Source: Neostapfia colusana
Lineage: Eukaryota; Streptophyta; Magnoliopsida; Poales; Poaceae
NCBI GenBank assembly: GCA_030760725.1
Contig: JASWHV010000011.1
Span: forward strand, 18,687,501-18,751,500
Length of the DNA: 64,000 nt
Reading direction: 5' to 3'
How positions within the stretch are numbered: position 1 is the stretch's first letter; each line of letters begins with the position of its first letter. Made by a program: the position numbers and the translations under genes. The notes under the pieces are model-generated. The model saw nothing but the letters and a program-made list of their open reading frames with translations, had not been told where the DNA came from and searched no databases. Shown in pieces: positions 43,001-56,325 of this stretch.

Positions 43001-44470
43001 ATGGTGAGGGAAAATGCCAGCCGTCAAAGAAGGAACATTCATGGCAACCATGAACCACAAGAGGATGGCAACGTTGAAGTTCCTGAAAATGACAACCCCG
43101 GGGCTGGTGCAAACAACCTTGAACGGTTGATGTCTATGCAGAACCAGCTCATGCAACTATGATACAAACTTTGGGACAGCTGCAAGCCAACAACCATAAC
43201 AACCCTAACCCCGTTCCTGCACCCCCACCACCACCACCGCCACCACCGCCGGTTCACAACAGGTTGGGAGAGTTCATGAGGACTCGACCGCCTGCTTTTA
43301 CACAAGCTAATGATCCCATGGAGGCTGATGATTGGTTGAAATCCATGGAGAAGAAGCTTGCTATTGTCCAGTGCAATGATCGGGAGAAAGTTCTCTTCGC
43401 ATCGCACCAACTTATGGGAGCATCCGCTGACTGGTGGGATGCTCTTTGCAATGCTCATGACAACCCGGAGACTATCACTTGAGCTGAATTAAAGTAGAGT
43501 TTCCGCTCTCATTACGTCCCTGCTGGAGTCACGATGCTTAAAAGGCAAGAGTTCAAAGGTCTCCGCCAAGGAAAGAAGAGCGTGAATGAGTACCTCAACA
43601 AGTTCACGCAGCTGTCAAGGTATGCTCCCGAAGACGTCAACTCAGATCAAAGGAAACAATACTTGTTCATGAGAGGATTGAACAATGAGATCCAAGTTCA
43701 GCTGCTCAGCAACGACTATGCAAACTTCCATAAACTCGTTGACAAAGATATAGTGGTTGAGAGCAAGATCCGTGAGATCGAGCAAGAGGACAAGAGGAAG
43801 ATGACATACCAGCCACAAGGGAGCAATGTACGTCCCCGTTTCATGCCCCCAGCTGCACCACAGTATGGCACGTCCGCTTCTACATTCCGCCCTGCAAACC
43901 CACATCGCCCTAATCAACCACCGCAGCAACGTCCTGTTGTGCAAGCATCTCGTATGCCCTTGCCTTCTGCACCCCGTCCCAACATGGGCGCCTATGCTCA
44001 AAACCAGCCTCACCCTAATGTTCCTGCTGTTTTGGGCAACAAAGCATGCTTTTCATGCAGAGAGGCGGGACACTTTGCAAGTCAATGCCCGAAGAAAGGT
44101 CTTGGACAGCCGACCAACGTACCAAGACAGAACCCACGGCCGAATGGAGGAGCTACGCAAGGTAACCGTGGACAGCAGAACTACGCTCGTGGCAACGTGA
44201 ATCATGTCTCCGCTGAGGAAGCGCAATAGGCTGAGGACGTCATGATTGGTATGTTCCTTGCCAACTCCAACCCAGCCGTTGTTTTATTTGATTCCGTAGC
44301 ATCACATTCACTCATATCATCCAAGTATGTTGCCAAGTATAATCTGCCCATATCACACATGAAATATACTATGTTGGTTAACTCTCCCGGTGGAGAGATG
44401 AGGACTAATATAGTATGTCAGAAAGTAAACCTTAAAATAAGGGGGTAGACTTTCTTGCCAACCTTATTAT
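43001..44470 (+). pseudogene. RE3 gag and protease (broken)
   Basis: ATG 43001 follows CTCTCTCACAG. The first frame stops at 43159 through a shift; 43159-43482 has a poly-Pro tract, then FMRTRPPAFTQAND and ADDWLKSMEKKL; TGA near 43480 and TAG near 43496; 43534-44229 has the gag core (FKGLRQGKKSVNEYLNKFTQ), a basic/Pro-rich linker and a CCHC knuckle (CFSCREAGHFASQC). TAG at 44227-44229 precedes protease 44242-44448, in which the usual DSGA active-site motif reads DSVA (LFDSVASHS), which should inactivate it. Confidence 0.9.
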
Positions 44471-44471
44471 C

Positions 44472-47400
44472 TTGGATTCCCAAGGGATAGATATAATACT
44501 TGGAACGGATTGGTTAAGCAAGCACAACGGAGTAATCAAATATGCTGAGAGGAGCGTGCAATTGACAAATGAGCACGGTACTCGTATTGAGTTCAAGTCA
44601 GCCCAACCGGCAAACGAGAAGGCATCGTTGAATCACGTCGAAGAAGCAACATTGGAAAGCATTCCGGTGGTTCAAGAATTTTCTGATGTGTTTCCGGAAG
44701 AACTTTCAGGTATGCCACCTGACCGGGACATTGAGTTTCCATTGATTTAGTACCTGGAACCGCACCTATAGCGAAAAGGCCATATAGGATGCCCGTTAAC
44801 GAACTAGTGGAACTTAAGAAGCAAATTCAGGAGCAACTAGAAAAGGGTTTTATTCGCCCAAGCTCGTCACCGTGGGGAGCCCCCATGCTCTTCGTGGACA
44901 AGAAGGATGGGACCCAAAGGATGTGTGTGGATTATAGATCTCTCAACGAGGTCAATCAAGAATAAATACCCACTGCCCCATATAGAGGACCTGTTCGACC
45001 AAATGAAAGGTGCCCGAATTTTCTCCAAGATTGATCTTCGGTTGGGATATTTCCAGCTGATGATTAAGCCCTCTGACATACCCAAGACTGCATTTCGAAC
45101 ACGGTATGGTTCTCATGAATATACCGTTATGTATTTTGGGTTAACGAATGCACCCGCATATTTCATGTACCTCATGATTGTAAAAGTCTCAAAAACATGA
45201 ATGCAAAGAAACGAATGTTTGAACATCGTTGTGTTTCTGGTTCATGAAAAATGGGACTTACAAAAACTTTCTTACATGGGATGGTATACGTGCGGTTCAA
45301 CAACATGGGTTCAAGCGTCCATTGGAATGTGTTGGACCAAGGTGGAGTTAAACTCATGTGTAATCATATATGTGTATGAGAAAAATAAAAATAAGGTCTT
45401 TAGACTCAAATGCTCACCTCAAAGTGTTGCCAAATTTTTGAATACACATGGAACCTCATACATTTGAAATTGAGGAGATTTATGGTGGCAAACTTCTTAG
45501 TTTAGGGGGAGCTAAAAAGGGGGTCATTGAGATCATTTGTGGATTTGCGCTGAATTCAAATTTGAAAGGCAAAGTTCAAACTGAACTTTTGAGGTTTAGA
45601 CTAGGACCAAAAAGTGACCAAGTATGTGTTATGAGCAAACCAAACTTGTTCACTAAATTCAAAAGGTGGTCATTTCAAAAATGGACTACAAACTGTGGTT
45701 GCAAACATTCTAAGTGCAACAGCCAAAGTTCAAGGTTTGAAACCATATTTGAATTATTCAGGTTCAAATTATGAGGAAGGAAACTTCTGAGGAAATTTGG
45801 GGAGTACTTTGATATTCATGTCAAAGAGGCTTGTGAATTGCATCGGAATTTGAATTCAATTTTGAAACTGATGTAAACCCGGGGGATTCTCCAAAGGGAT
45901 GTCGAATTTGGATTCCATATAGTTGAAATTATGAAACCTGCCACAATTGAGTGATTTTTTAGGGGGAATAAAATTCGGAGTTTGAACTCAAATGATTCAA
46001 TTCAAATTTCAAATGAGGGCAACCAATAGGAATACAAACTGTTGTGCTCAAAACCCATTTGCAGCAGCCAAAACAAAAATCAGATTTCATATTTGAATTC
46101 CTAAGGTCCAAATTAGTGGGGATGCAAAGTTCAAGAATTTTGGAGATAGTTTGGTACCCATTTAAAAGAGGACTTTAAATTGCATAGGAATTCAAATACG
46201 AATTTAAATGAAACCTGTCCAAATACCCCAAATACAGTTCAGATTCAAACTTCCCACAATTGAGTGGATTCATTTGCCAATTTTGAGAGGTTTGGAAGAT
46301 CTTTTGAGGGATAAGGAGGGACTGCCTTGTGGGGTCCCATTTGTCATTGAGAGGGGGAACACTTACCACCCAAGTCTCTGTTTTGCAACTGAACCGACTG
46401 TGCTACAGATCAGCAGCTCGTGCCACCGAGCGGGGGGGGGGGGGGGGGGGGGCGCTGCCGCCACCTCCCAGCTGCTTGAGCAGCGCTGGAGAGCTTCTCG
46501 TGGGTCTCCTGCACCCTCAGCGTGATCATCTTGCCTACTACCCGAAGCCTCGGTACCGTGTTTTATCCTCACGCACTCTCCTCCACGAGGAACTTGCCAC
46601 ACGCAGGAACGGGTTCGGTCCACCGGTGCCTGGACGCCTCAGTAGTTTCCACGCCAAGCTGAGCTCATCCACGGCACCGCCCAAGCTCCCTCGACGTGCC
46701 CACATCGAGAACAAGGTGCCAACTCACGGGAACCCCGGCGTCGAGCTCGTTTTTTCCTCTATGGCGCCCTGTGAAGTTGCCACCGCGGTTCCTCGTCTTC
46801 CGGCCGGTCCAGCGCCTCTCCGGCATGACCAACACGACTCAAAGGTGCGCCATGGTGTCCAGATCATCATATAGGACCCCCCTTGCTCTTCCCCGACGCC
46901 GGCTTGCCGGAATTTGGTTTTTGGCGCCGGCACACGTGAAGGACAGACCTTAGCAAGTTTCTGAAATTAGTTCCAATCGCTTAAGCATTCGTTCTACAAT
47001 TCAAACCACAGTTACTAGGGTTCCTAGCGCCCTTCCATGCCGAAGCATGAAGCAAACCGCCCCTCCTCCACCCCGGACAACGAGAAATCGCCGCCGGCGG
47101 CTAAAACCGCCGCGGTCCACGGTGACAACTAGTTTGCAGCCATTTTCTGCGAGAGTTGATCTCCGTTCCACGTTCCTCGACCACTAGGGATGCTTTAGGG
47201 CATCGTAGCTCGCCGGGAGAAGCTTCGGACATGCCGGAACACGTTGATGCGGAGCTCCCGAGCCGCCCCGCCGATGCGGACCCACCTACAGCCATTTTCA
47301 TGCGGGGAAACCTTGCCCGGCTGCTAGGCCACGGTGTGAGGAGCGTGTAGGAAAAAACCGAAGCAAAAATGGTGGAGAAATGAGGGAGAACGGGGTGCGC

Positions 47401-50400
47401 CACCCTTCTGTCCGGCGTGCACCCGCGGGCTCTGGCGAGAGGTTGAAGAAACACCTGACCTGTGGGCCCCATTTTTGAATTGTTCTGGGTAGAATTCAAA
47501 CAGAAAGTTGTCCAAACTTTAGAACCTCATAACTTTTGCTAGGAAGCTCCAAAATTAGTGATTCAAATTGGGTTGGATTCAAGTTGAAAATCTCTATCCG
47601 AATATGCAACCCAAATTTGTACGAAAATCAATAGAAAATTCTGGAAAATTCTTTAAGGCTTTTCAGCAAAAGAATTTTAGAGGGAGTTTGGTTCATCCAA
47701 AAATCCTCAAATTTTGCCAGAATATTGTTTAGGATGTTAGGACACTCCTGTAAAAGTTTCAGCTCATTTGGAGTTGATTTAGTCAGGATAATTCGGATCT
47801 AAATTTTCTGTGTTCAAATGAATACAGAAACAATTCTAGAGAATTTCCAAAACTTGGAAATTCAGTTCTGAGCAGTAATTAGCTCCAAAATTCCTAGGAA
47901 AATTCATGCATGCTCCCTGAGATATGTTTGAAATGGTAGTTCACTTGAATTTGCATGAAAGTACAAATTTATTCAGAATTAGTTCCTTTTTGCTTAAATG
48001 CTTAGGGAATTGTTCTGAGTGATCTACTCATTGAAAAATTCTGAATTTTGGTCCAGATGATTTTCTTGTGACAAGGAACTCACAAGAAAATTTTCAGCTC
48101 CATTGGAGTCCTTGATGTGTACTGTTCTATTTAACCTCCTAGATGATCAAAACACACAAGTGATGAGAAATACTTATCACTTGATCATAGTGCTTAAACC
48201 CAAACCTAAACCACTAGCACCAGTGTCATTTTAAATTCTTAAACAGAGTTCCAGTTTTAAACTTGTCTTTGGAACTTGTTAACAAAAGTTTTACAATTAA
48301 ACCTATATGCATGTTCATAACGTGTAGTGATTAAACGTGGATGAGTGGAGGAGAAGTGATGTTTGGATCAAGGAGCAAGAAGGCCAGTGATTAAGATTCA
48401 AGTCATCATCAACTAACTTAATAATTATCTGACTTTAGTCACCTGCAAAACCAAGGCAAGCTCCGGTTTGCATTTAAGTTGTTTTATAAAGTTTTTCCTT
48501 TGTTCACTACTATGGGTCAAAGTTTGTATGTGCATTAGGTCAAGGATGTTTTATACTCCACTTGCAGAACCAAAAATGAACCCTTAGGTCAAGGGTAGAA
48601 AGGTATCATCACTGTAGAATAAGGCCATGCTAAATAGGCTAGGACATCCGGTAGAAGACGAGTAGTGGGAATCTACTCGCGAGCTATAGTTTGGGATTAC
48701 ATAAGTGTGGTTGGAAAAGAGGCAAACTAAAGTTTACATTTCTAAAGATGAGACCGGGCAGGAGAGTTAGGCAGCTACAAGATGAGGTCTTGGTCGAGTA
48801 GCTCTGCTTGTGTCGGTTAAGGACCGATGTGTGTGCCGCATCCAGGAGCAAGTATTGAGTTGTGTACCGGATGCTTACTGCTATATGGGACCCAGGAAAC
48901 CGATGTACCAGGTTAACTGGATTGTAGAGGCATACCACATCGTCTCGTTAGACCTATGAGCCCGAGACGGCGTGACCGGTTCTACAGTCGAGTGTCCTGC
49001 GAAAGGTTGCCACATACGACGTAATGAAGGACGCGAGATTTGGGTCTTCATAGGCTGGCGTATGTGTCGAGCTATCCGGGCAGTGTTTGATTCGAATCAC
49101 CGTCCCCCACGGTTATTGAGTACCGCTTGCTCCCATGTTGTGACGTAGTAATCAACTTGTGTGGAAACAGTTTGCAAAATTTTAATTGCTGCTATGATTA
49201 TTGTAATTTGCATGAAAACACTGTCTGAAGTAGAGATAGAGCAAACTAAAGTTATTTTCCACCTTGGGACAAGTAACATTGGAATGAAGTGTTTCTTGTT
49301 TGATTGTGGAGTTCCAATGTTGCTGGGCGCAAGGTCACTACTATTATGGCTAAAATATGAAAGTTAAGGATGAACTCGTAGGCGAGTCTTTTCGCAAATT
49401 ACAGGATTAGGTCTTACGTTAACCTCATGTAGAGTTGCATGCTCTAGGAGAGACGGTTAAGTCTTGCTGAGCCTTTTTGCTCACTCTTGCTATATGAGTG
49501 CTTTTGCAGGTAAACTTCGATGCTATAAAGAAGGTTGTCCGGTGAGACTCGGGAACTTCCGAGTCATGTATCACATGGAGAACCTAGCCGCTGCCTTGTC
49601 TTCGCGTTGCTAGCGAGAGGAGTCCACGGGCTGGACCTCCTCTTGAGTGCTCATTAGTTATTCGATGTGAGTTGTTTGTAGTCTTCCGCTGTAGCTAATT
49701 TATGTAAATTATTTACAAAGAACATTTGTAAGCTTCCGCTTTGATTTATGTAATACAGTTCTCCTTATATGTGTTCCTTATATGTGTGCTGTTGGGTGCC
49801 GCATAACACGGCACCACCCAATGCGATTCCCGGGCGAGCGGCACGGCCCCGTGATCGGGACCGGGCCCCATCAATGAATAAGGTCTTCATGGAGTACTTG
49901 GACAAGTTCGTCGTGGTTTTCATCGATGATATCATGATGTATTCAAAAGTAAGGAAGAACATGAAGAACATTTGAAATTGACATTGCAGAAACTGCGAGA
50001 GCATCAATTGTATGCCAAGATCAGCAAGTGTCAATTTTGGCTAAAGGAGATATCGTTCCTAGGCCACATCATCTCCGAGGAAGGAGTATCGGTTGATCCC
50101 GGAAAAGTGGGAGATGTTCTGAAGTGGAACCAACCGCAGAATGTGAGAGATATTCGGAGTTTCCTTGGGATGGTTGGATACTACCGCCGGTTCATCAAGG
50201 ATTTCTCCAAAATAGCAAAGCCTATGACTGAATTGCTAATGAATGGGAAAAGCATTTCAGTGGACACAAGTGTGCCAAGAAAGCTTTGAGGAGCTCAAGA
50301 AAAGGCTAACCACAGCGCATTGCCGGACGTGAGCAAGAGTTTCGATATATATTGTGACGCATCAAGACTAGGGCTTGGATATGTGCTCATGCAAGAAGAA

Positions 50401-51493
50401 CAAGTGGTAGCCTATGCGTTGAGACAACTAAAGAAACACATGCTGAATTACCCCACACATGACTTGGAACTTGCAGGCGAGGTGCATGCATTAAAGATTT
50501 GGAGACATTATATCCTTGGCCACTGATGTGAGATCTATACGGATCACAAAAGCCTCAAGTACATATTCATGCAAACGGATCTGAATTTGAGGCAACGTCG
50601 ATGGTTGGAACTCATCAAGGATTATGATGTTGGAATCAATTATCACCCTGGAAAGGCCAATGTAGTAGCTGATGCGTTGAGCCGAAAGGGAGCATGTCAC
50701 CAACTCACGGTTCGGGAGCTACTGCCCGAGCTGCGCAAGGAGTTCGAACGGTTACATCTCGGGTTCTTGAACGAGATGGAAGTGATAGAACTCAACTCTT
50801 CGCTGGAACAAGAGATACGAGATGGCCAAGCAACGGATGAGGAAATCAAGGAAAGAATCCGACAAGGCATAGAAAAGGATTTCAAGGAAGACGAGAAGGG
50901 CACACTTTGGTTAGGAAAAAGGATTTGTGTGCCTAACGTGAAGCACATCCGCGACCCGATATTAAAAGAGGCACATGACTCACCTTATTCCATACATCCC
51001 GGCTGTACAAAGATGTACAAGTACCTGAAAACTTTCTATTGGTGGGATGGTATGAAAAGGGACATAGCTGAATATGTTGCCTTATGCGACACGTGCCAAC
51101 GGGTGAACGCCGAACATCAAAGACCCGCTGGACTGTTGCAGCCATTGAAAGTGCCCGAGTGAAAGTGGGAAGACATCAGCATGGATTTCGTTGTCAGATT
51201 GCCACGTGCTCGGTCGGGTTACGACTCCATTTGGGTTATCGTGGACCGATTGACGAAAACAGCCCATTTTCTTCCTGTTAGAACCCTGTACCGCGTCGTA
51301 GAACTAGCCGAGTTGTATATGGAGCAAATCATGTGTCGCCATGGAGTTCTGAAGAGGATAGTTTTAGATCAGGGTTCTCAATTTACCTCTAGGTTCTGGA
51401 AGAAGCTGCATGAAGCCATGGGTACACGGCTGAATTTCAGCTCCGCTTATCACCCGCAAACCAACAGGCAAACTGAGAGGACAAACCAAATTT
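44472..51493 (+). pseudogene. RE3 pol (RT, RNase H, integrase), split by RE4 and 3'-truncated
   Basis: Protease end and linker to 44750, RT start (KGFIRPSSSPWGAPMLFVDK), a deletion near 44951, RT to 45178 (FGLTNAPAYFMYLM). After RE4 the RT resumes at 49874 (FVVVFIDDIMMYS), then RNase H (DASRLGLGYVLMQ), integrase zinc finger (CDTCQRVNAEH) and core (DFVVRLPRARSG, then QGSQFTSRFW, where RE1 has DRGSQ). It ends ...RTNQIL with TAA in the LTR start. Stops include TGA at 50526 and TGA at 51162. The last ~0.75 kb of pol, including the chromodomain, is missing. Confidence 0.9.
45179..49873 (+). mobile_element. RE4: solo LTR (4695 bp) inside RE3 RT
   Basis: TGTAAAAGTCTCAAAAAC ... GGGCCCCATCA. Flanks ATGAT (45174-45178) and ATGAA (49874-49878) form a 5-bp duplication with one mismatch, and removal restores the RT sequence seen in RE1. 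It is of the RE9 LTR type (shared blocks at 46310-46410 and 58740-58850; similar 3' ends with CGGCACCACCC), with a longer U3. It contains a run of about 22 G at 46431-46452. The exon A/B equivalents (AAG|GCAAGC near 48453; TTTGCAG near 49509) are present as splice borders but the coding parts are degenerate. Confidence 0.9.
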
Positions 51494-54400
51494 TGTAACA
51501 CCCTCAAATCCATTTCCCTACATGCATACATTTTTCATATAGCGAAACATTATAAAAGAAGTAGAAATGGGAAAAAGATAGCAGAAATGAGCCAATTCCA
51601 GTTTGCCGAGGTGCGCTGTCGACACTTCCCCGGGCAGCAGGACACGTGGCGCTCGCGGAGCTCACTCCTGCGGAGGGGGAGAGGTCTGGCACCGCGGGAC
51701 ACGTGGCGCCTGCGGAGGGATGAGGTCCGGCCCTGCTAGACACGTGTCAACTTCGGAGCTCACCCCTGCGAAAGGGATGAGGTCCGGCCCCGCCAAACAC
51801 GTGTCGACTTCGGAGCTCACCCCTGCGGAATGGATGAGGTCCGGCCCCGCTGGACACGTGTCACCCTCGGAGCTCACCTCCGAGAGGTCCGGCCCCGCTG
51901 GACATGTGTCACCCTCGGAGCTCGCCTCCGAGAGGTCCAGCCCCTCTGGACACGTGTCGTCCTCAGAGCTCACCTCCAAGGAGAAGGGAGGTCCGACACT
52001 GCTGGACACGTGTCGTCCTCGGAGCTCACCTAGGAGGAGAATGGAGGTCCGACACTGCTGGACACGTGTCGTCCTCGCATCTCACCCCCGAGGAGAAGGG
52101 AGGTCCGACACTGCTGGACACGTGTCGTCCTAGGAGCTCACCTCCGTGGAGAAGGGAGGTCCGACGCTGTTGGACACGTGTCACCACCGGAGCTCGCCTC
52201 TGTAGAGAGGAGAGGCCCCACCCCGCCAGACACATGGCGCACGCGGAGCTCACCTCTGAGGAAAAGGGAGGCCCCGTCCCGCCAGACACGGGGCACCTCC
52301 GGAGCTCACCACTGCGGAGATGCGAGGTCCTTAGGCGGTTTTTCCTCCTGTGCGCGGGAGTACCCGGTACGGAGTACCGACATGATTTTCCCCACGATTA
52401 CTGCCGCACCAAATCAATTGGAGATAAGTTGTTAAGATCCAAAATTTAGTTGGATTCTTATTTGAGCTCCAATTGGAGTAGGACTCTTCTTTTCCCCCTT
52501 ATAAATGGAACCCAAAATCCCTTTGCCGCAACCACGTACCTTTTTCTTTTTCCACCTCCCGAGTCGACGACTTGGAGGTCCTAGCCCCCAACTCACCGAG
52601 ATGGACCACCACCTCCCTCGCCGGAGTTCAGTCACCGGTGAGCCCGCCGATGAGCACCGTCAGGTTTTGCCGTCGCCGGAAAGGAGCCGACGATCATAAG
52701 GAAGTAAGGTAGGTATTCGTTACCCATCTTACAATGTCGTGGCATCCGTTTTCTTGCTTCCTTCGGACAGAAACTCTTTCGTGTGGACAGATCACGTTTT
52801 GATCGGTCTTTGACGGTGGAATTGATCTAGATCTTGAGTCAAGATCATCACCACGTCCACACTTGATCCCTACACCCTTGTTCATCATAAAACCCCATGA
52901 AAGCCATTAAAACATGCAAGAACACGTACAAACTAGTTTAACAAAACAGCACCATAGGATCTACACCATTGCATCTTGAGTCGAGTTTGTGCTTGATGTT
53001 TGATTGCTGTAAATCTTGTATGTGCGTGATTTGAGTAGAAGAACAAGCTCAGGGAGCTATCTACGAAGAACTACAGCACCAAGACTTCGAGACGCTTGAG
53101 CAACAAGAACCACAGGAGCAAGGCAAGTGCCCCTTGACCATATTGATCCCATGTTTTGAAACTGTTTTATTTGCAAAAACGTGTATGCTTGAGTCAACTT
53201 GATGGGACACCCTTTTATAGGAGTTCACTAGTTTTATTAACCATCCTTGTCGCCGAGAAAGTTGATGAGTCGGGTATTTTCGCTTTTCCTTTTTGCTTCG
53301 CTTAGCTTACGGGATACGGGAAGCGAAGTAGAACATGTCTAAGTACTGCACTCATATGAATAATGACAATGAGAACTTGATGATGATAATGAGCATAGAA
53401 TCGGCGGAGATCTAGGCAAGCTTGGTTCGTGGAAGTTGATGAATGAGATGGTGGTTTACTTGCTGTAGATCTAAGGACCGGTTCATGCCAGCACATTCTA
53501 GGAAAACAGTGCCACCACAAGGCCAAATATGGGTGCGGCTTAGCTGACTAATTAGGTAAGTTGCTAGATTGTTATGGACCGTGGAAGGCGCGGGGAATGG
53601 GAGTCGAGAGAGGACTGCCCTGGGAACTGCATGGCACAAGAGGGGGCCCGTAGGTGGGAGAATGGTGATTCGAGCCTGCTGGTGAAACCTTAGTGAGTCC
53701 ATACATCAAGTAGCCCCTTTGTAAAGGCTATTTTGTGATCTCTTGACTATACACCGACTGGTATAATGGAGGTTCTGCAGTCGCCGACGGGTGACGAAAC
53801 CACAAACTTGTGGGTAAAGTGGTGCCACCTATGCAGAGTGTAAAACTATCATGATAGTCGTGCTTATGGTCACAAGCGCCTGGCCAACTCGCATGATTAG
53901 AGGGAAAACTTGGGATGGATGTTCGGTATGGTTATGGTATGGTCATTGGGATTTGGTTTGGGACTGTTGAGTCATGACAAAGAGTTTGGCTTTGGTTATA
54001 TGAATATGAGATGGTTATGAATATCATGAGCATGAGATGAAGTTGAGAAAGATTGATGGATGGTTGAGACATGATAAGTGGTGAATTATGATGAAGGTAT
54101 GTTGCTGTTATAACATGGTTATGATGGGATTAAACTCACTTAAAAGTAGTTGCTGTTTTTACCATGTTTACGAAATAAAATTTGCTTGCTGCAAAGAGCC
54201 TTTTTATTCCTACCTTGTTGTAAGCTACATGTCATACTTTTCCCGCACTTGCTGAGTATGACATGTACTCACCCTTGCATTATCATATAAACATCAGCGA
54301 AAGGAGAAAAGTACTTCAAGGATCATGTGGAGTACTAGGCGTGTGAACTACCGTCAACTTGCCTGTTGTGTTGAAGATGGAGCCGCTGCTGTTTAACCGT

Positions 54401-54607
54401 TTCCGCTATCGTTTAGAGACTTCCGCTGCAAGAATAGGATAGATTCATGAGTGAGACAATGAGTCTATGTAATAAAGTACTTAAACCCTATTTATTCGTG
54501 GTTATATTCTGAACTCAGTTTGTGGATTACATGTGTATGTGTGATGAACATTCTGGGCACACATATGCATTAGCTGGGTTCCGTGTTTTACGGGACCGGG
54601 CGTCACA
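51494..54607 (+). repeat. RE3 3' LTR (3114 bp)
   Basis: TGTAACACCC ... GGGCGTCACA. G-box array 51640-52330, TATAAATG at 52500, exon A 53039-53122 intact, exon B 54304-54338. Confidence 0.94.
51640..52330 (+). repeat. G-box tandem array, RE3 3' LTR U3
   Basis: The same roughly 56-bp unit as at 39340-40060. About ten units keep CACGTG; others have CATGTG, CACATG or CACGGG. Confidence 0.9.
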
Positions 54608-54612
54608 GCCTC

Positions 54613-55655
54613 CCCAACGCTACAACTGAGTACTTGGGGGCCGGAAGGTACAAACCTACGGACAAGAGAGTAACTGTACCCGGGCATTGCCCCTTTCTTT
54701 TTCGTTATTTCTTTCCATACCGCTCCGGCCTTGTGGCCAGTCACTTTTTCCTGTGCTTATCCATAGTAGGAACTGTGCTATCCTTCCGCAGGCAAGTCCG
54801 CTTGAGGTACCTGCGGTGTACCCGGTGTCCTTTGGTTGTCTCATTGCTCGGGGGCCTTATGGTGCCGAATGGTCTCTCCCCTGAAAGGTTAATGCCAGCG
54901 GGAGGTCTAGGGTGTCTAGCTTGCTTAGTCCGGTTTTGTACCCTAAGCGTGCAAACTCTATCTCTTCAGCGCTACAGTTAAGTACCGGGAGCCGTACGGC
55001 TCATACACTTGAGCAAGGTTATAACCACAACTCGGATGCTCTCACATCGAATTACCCAAGCCCCGTAGCTCAGCTAAGGACCGTAAGCCACAGCAAAACT
55101 AGAAGCAGGAAAGAGTGACCAGAGAGCACGACTTCTCCCTTTTCTCTACAATGTCTACAGGTCCGAACAGGTCCTTGGTGTTTTGGACCTCTTAGGGGGT
55201 ATATTGCCGATGTCCTGCCTCAACAAGTCTGCTTGGTATGTGCGCCCCAACTTAAGGGCCACACCTACCAGGGGGCCATCACGGTGAACCACGCAGGCAG
55301 AACGTCGGACCATCACGATGGCAAGCGGAGAACTCGGAGCTCTCGCTACAACAGGCTGACGACACAGATCGAAGTTCCCTAGGGTCCTTGCACTGCCAAT
55401 GACTCGGGAAGACAAGTTAGACACACTGTCGGAGCACTCTGGGTCCTTACGCTGCTAAGGACCCAGAGGAACAAGCTCGCGACATTGGCAAAGTGCTATC
55501 CACCTCGACTAAGTCATTCCGGAACCTTGCGCTGCCAAGGGCCCAAAGTCTACACCAACAACTCAAGACATGCAGACTTCAACAAACAAGTATTTATGCA
55601 AAGAGAGGCTCCGGCTTAAATAGGGGCATACAGAGCGAGCAAGGAACCTAAGGGC
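54613..55655 (+). other. RE6 internal sequence after RE3
   Basis: No gene recognised. Contains the second copy of the roughly 370-bp tandem unit (54609-54960) and shorter repeats ACCTTGCGCTGC(C/T)AAGG (about 55380-55550, three imperfect copies), followed by the antisense ORF. Confidence 0.55.
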
Positions 55656-56325
55656 CTACTGGCGCTGGAACCTAGCAACTACAAGTCGGGTGACCTCCTC
55701 AACAGAAGACTTGGATGCCTCCGACATCTCTGCATAGGTGCCCTGCGCCATCACGTCAAAGGATATGCTGGGGTCCTGGCTCCGAAAGCATGTGAGCACA
55801 TGCTCGGCAACCTGCTGAGCCACGGCCTTGCCCTCGACTCCCAGCTGCTCCCCGACGATGCCCTCCAGCGCCAGCAGTTTGGTCCCCGGGGAGTCCAGAG
55901 CAGGGAGCACCTTGCTCATCTCCTTCACCGGGCCACCGGAGCGCAGAGGGCTGAAGCCGAAGGGATCTAGTGCCGTCTCCGCACGGCCAAGGAAGTCCCG
56001 GACCTTCTCTGCCTCAACAGCGCAAGAAGCCCAGAGTTCCTCAACCAACTTGGTGGTGGCGGCCAGCTTCCCCACCAAGTCTCTGCTCGCTAGCTCCTGC
56101 TCCCGAGCAGCCAGCTCCTGCCCCTTGGCGGCTAGCAACGTAGCCCTCCTGTCCAGGTCGGAGTCCCTGTCGCGACAGTGAGCTCCCAGTCGTAGACGCC
56201 ACACAGCCACTTCCTCAGGCGCTCCCGCTCCTCCTCATGAGCGGCCCGATGGTCAGAGAATTCCCTCTTCTTTGCCTACACCTCCTTATCCCGCCGGAGA
56301 AGCATGTCCCGAAGCCCTGACAGAG
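55656..56325 (-). pseudogene. RE6 antisense coiled-coil ORF (truncated by RE7)
   Basis: On the minus strand 56210-55656 encodes 184 residues: heptad-rich LAAKGQELAAREQELASRDL, then FLGRAETALDPFGFSPLRSG, and a C-terminal helix ending EEVTRLVVARFQRQ. The frame upstream of 56210 also shows Arg/Glu-rich coding-like sequence up to RE7. Such proteins are common in antisense orientation in Tat-type gypsy elements of grasses. Related to 1-679. Function unknown. Confidence 0.6.

Larger units (their letters stand above)
39204..54607 (+). mobile_element. RE3: chromovirus in RE6, with solo LTR RE4 in its RT
   Basis: 5' LTR 39204-42296, PBS 42300, additional-ORF remnant 42562-42692, gag 43001-44229, protease, RT interrupted at 45178 by RE4 and resumed at 49874, integrase to 51493, 3' LTR 51494-54607. 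Perfect target duplication GCCTC at 39199-39203 and 54608-54612. It is a relative of RE1 (pol and spacer nearly collinear). The chromodomain and polypurine tract are absent: integrase runs straight into the 3' LTR. Confidence 0.94.
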
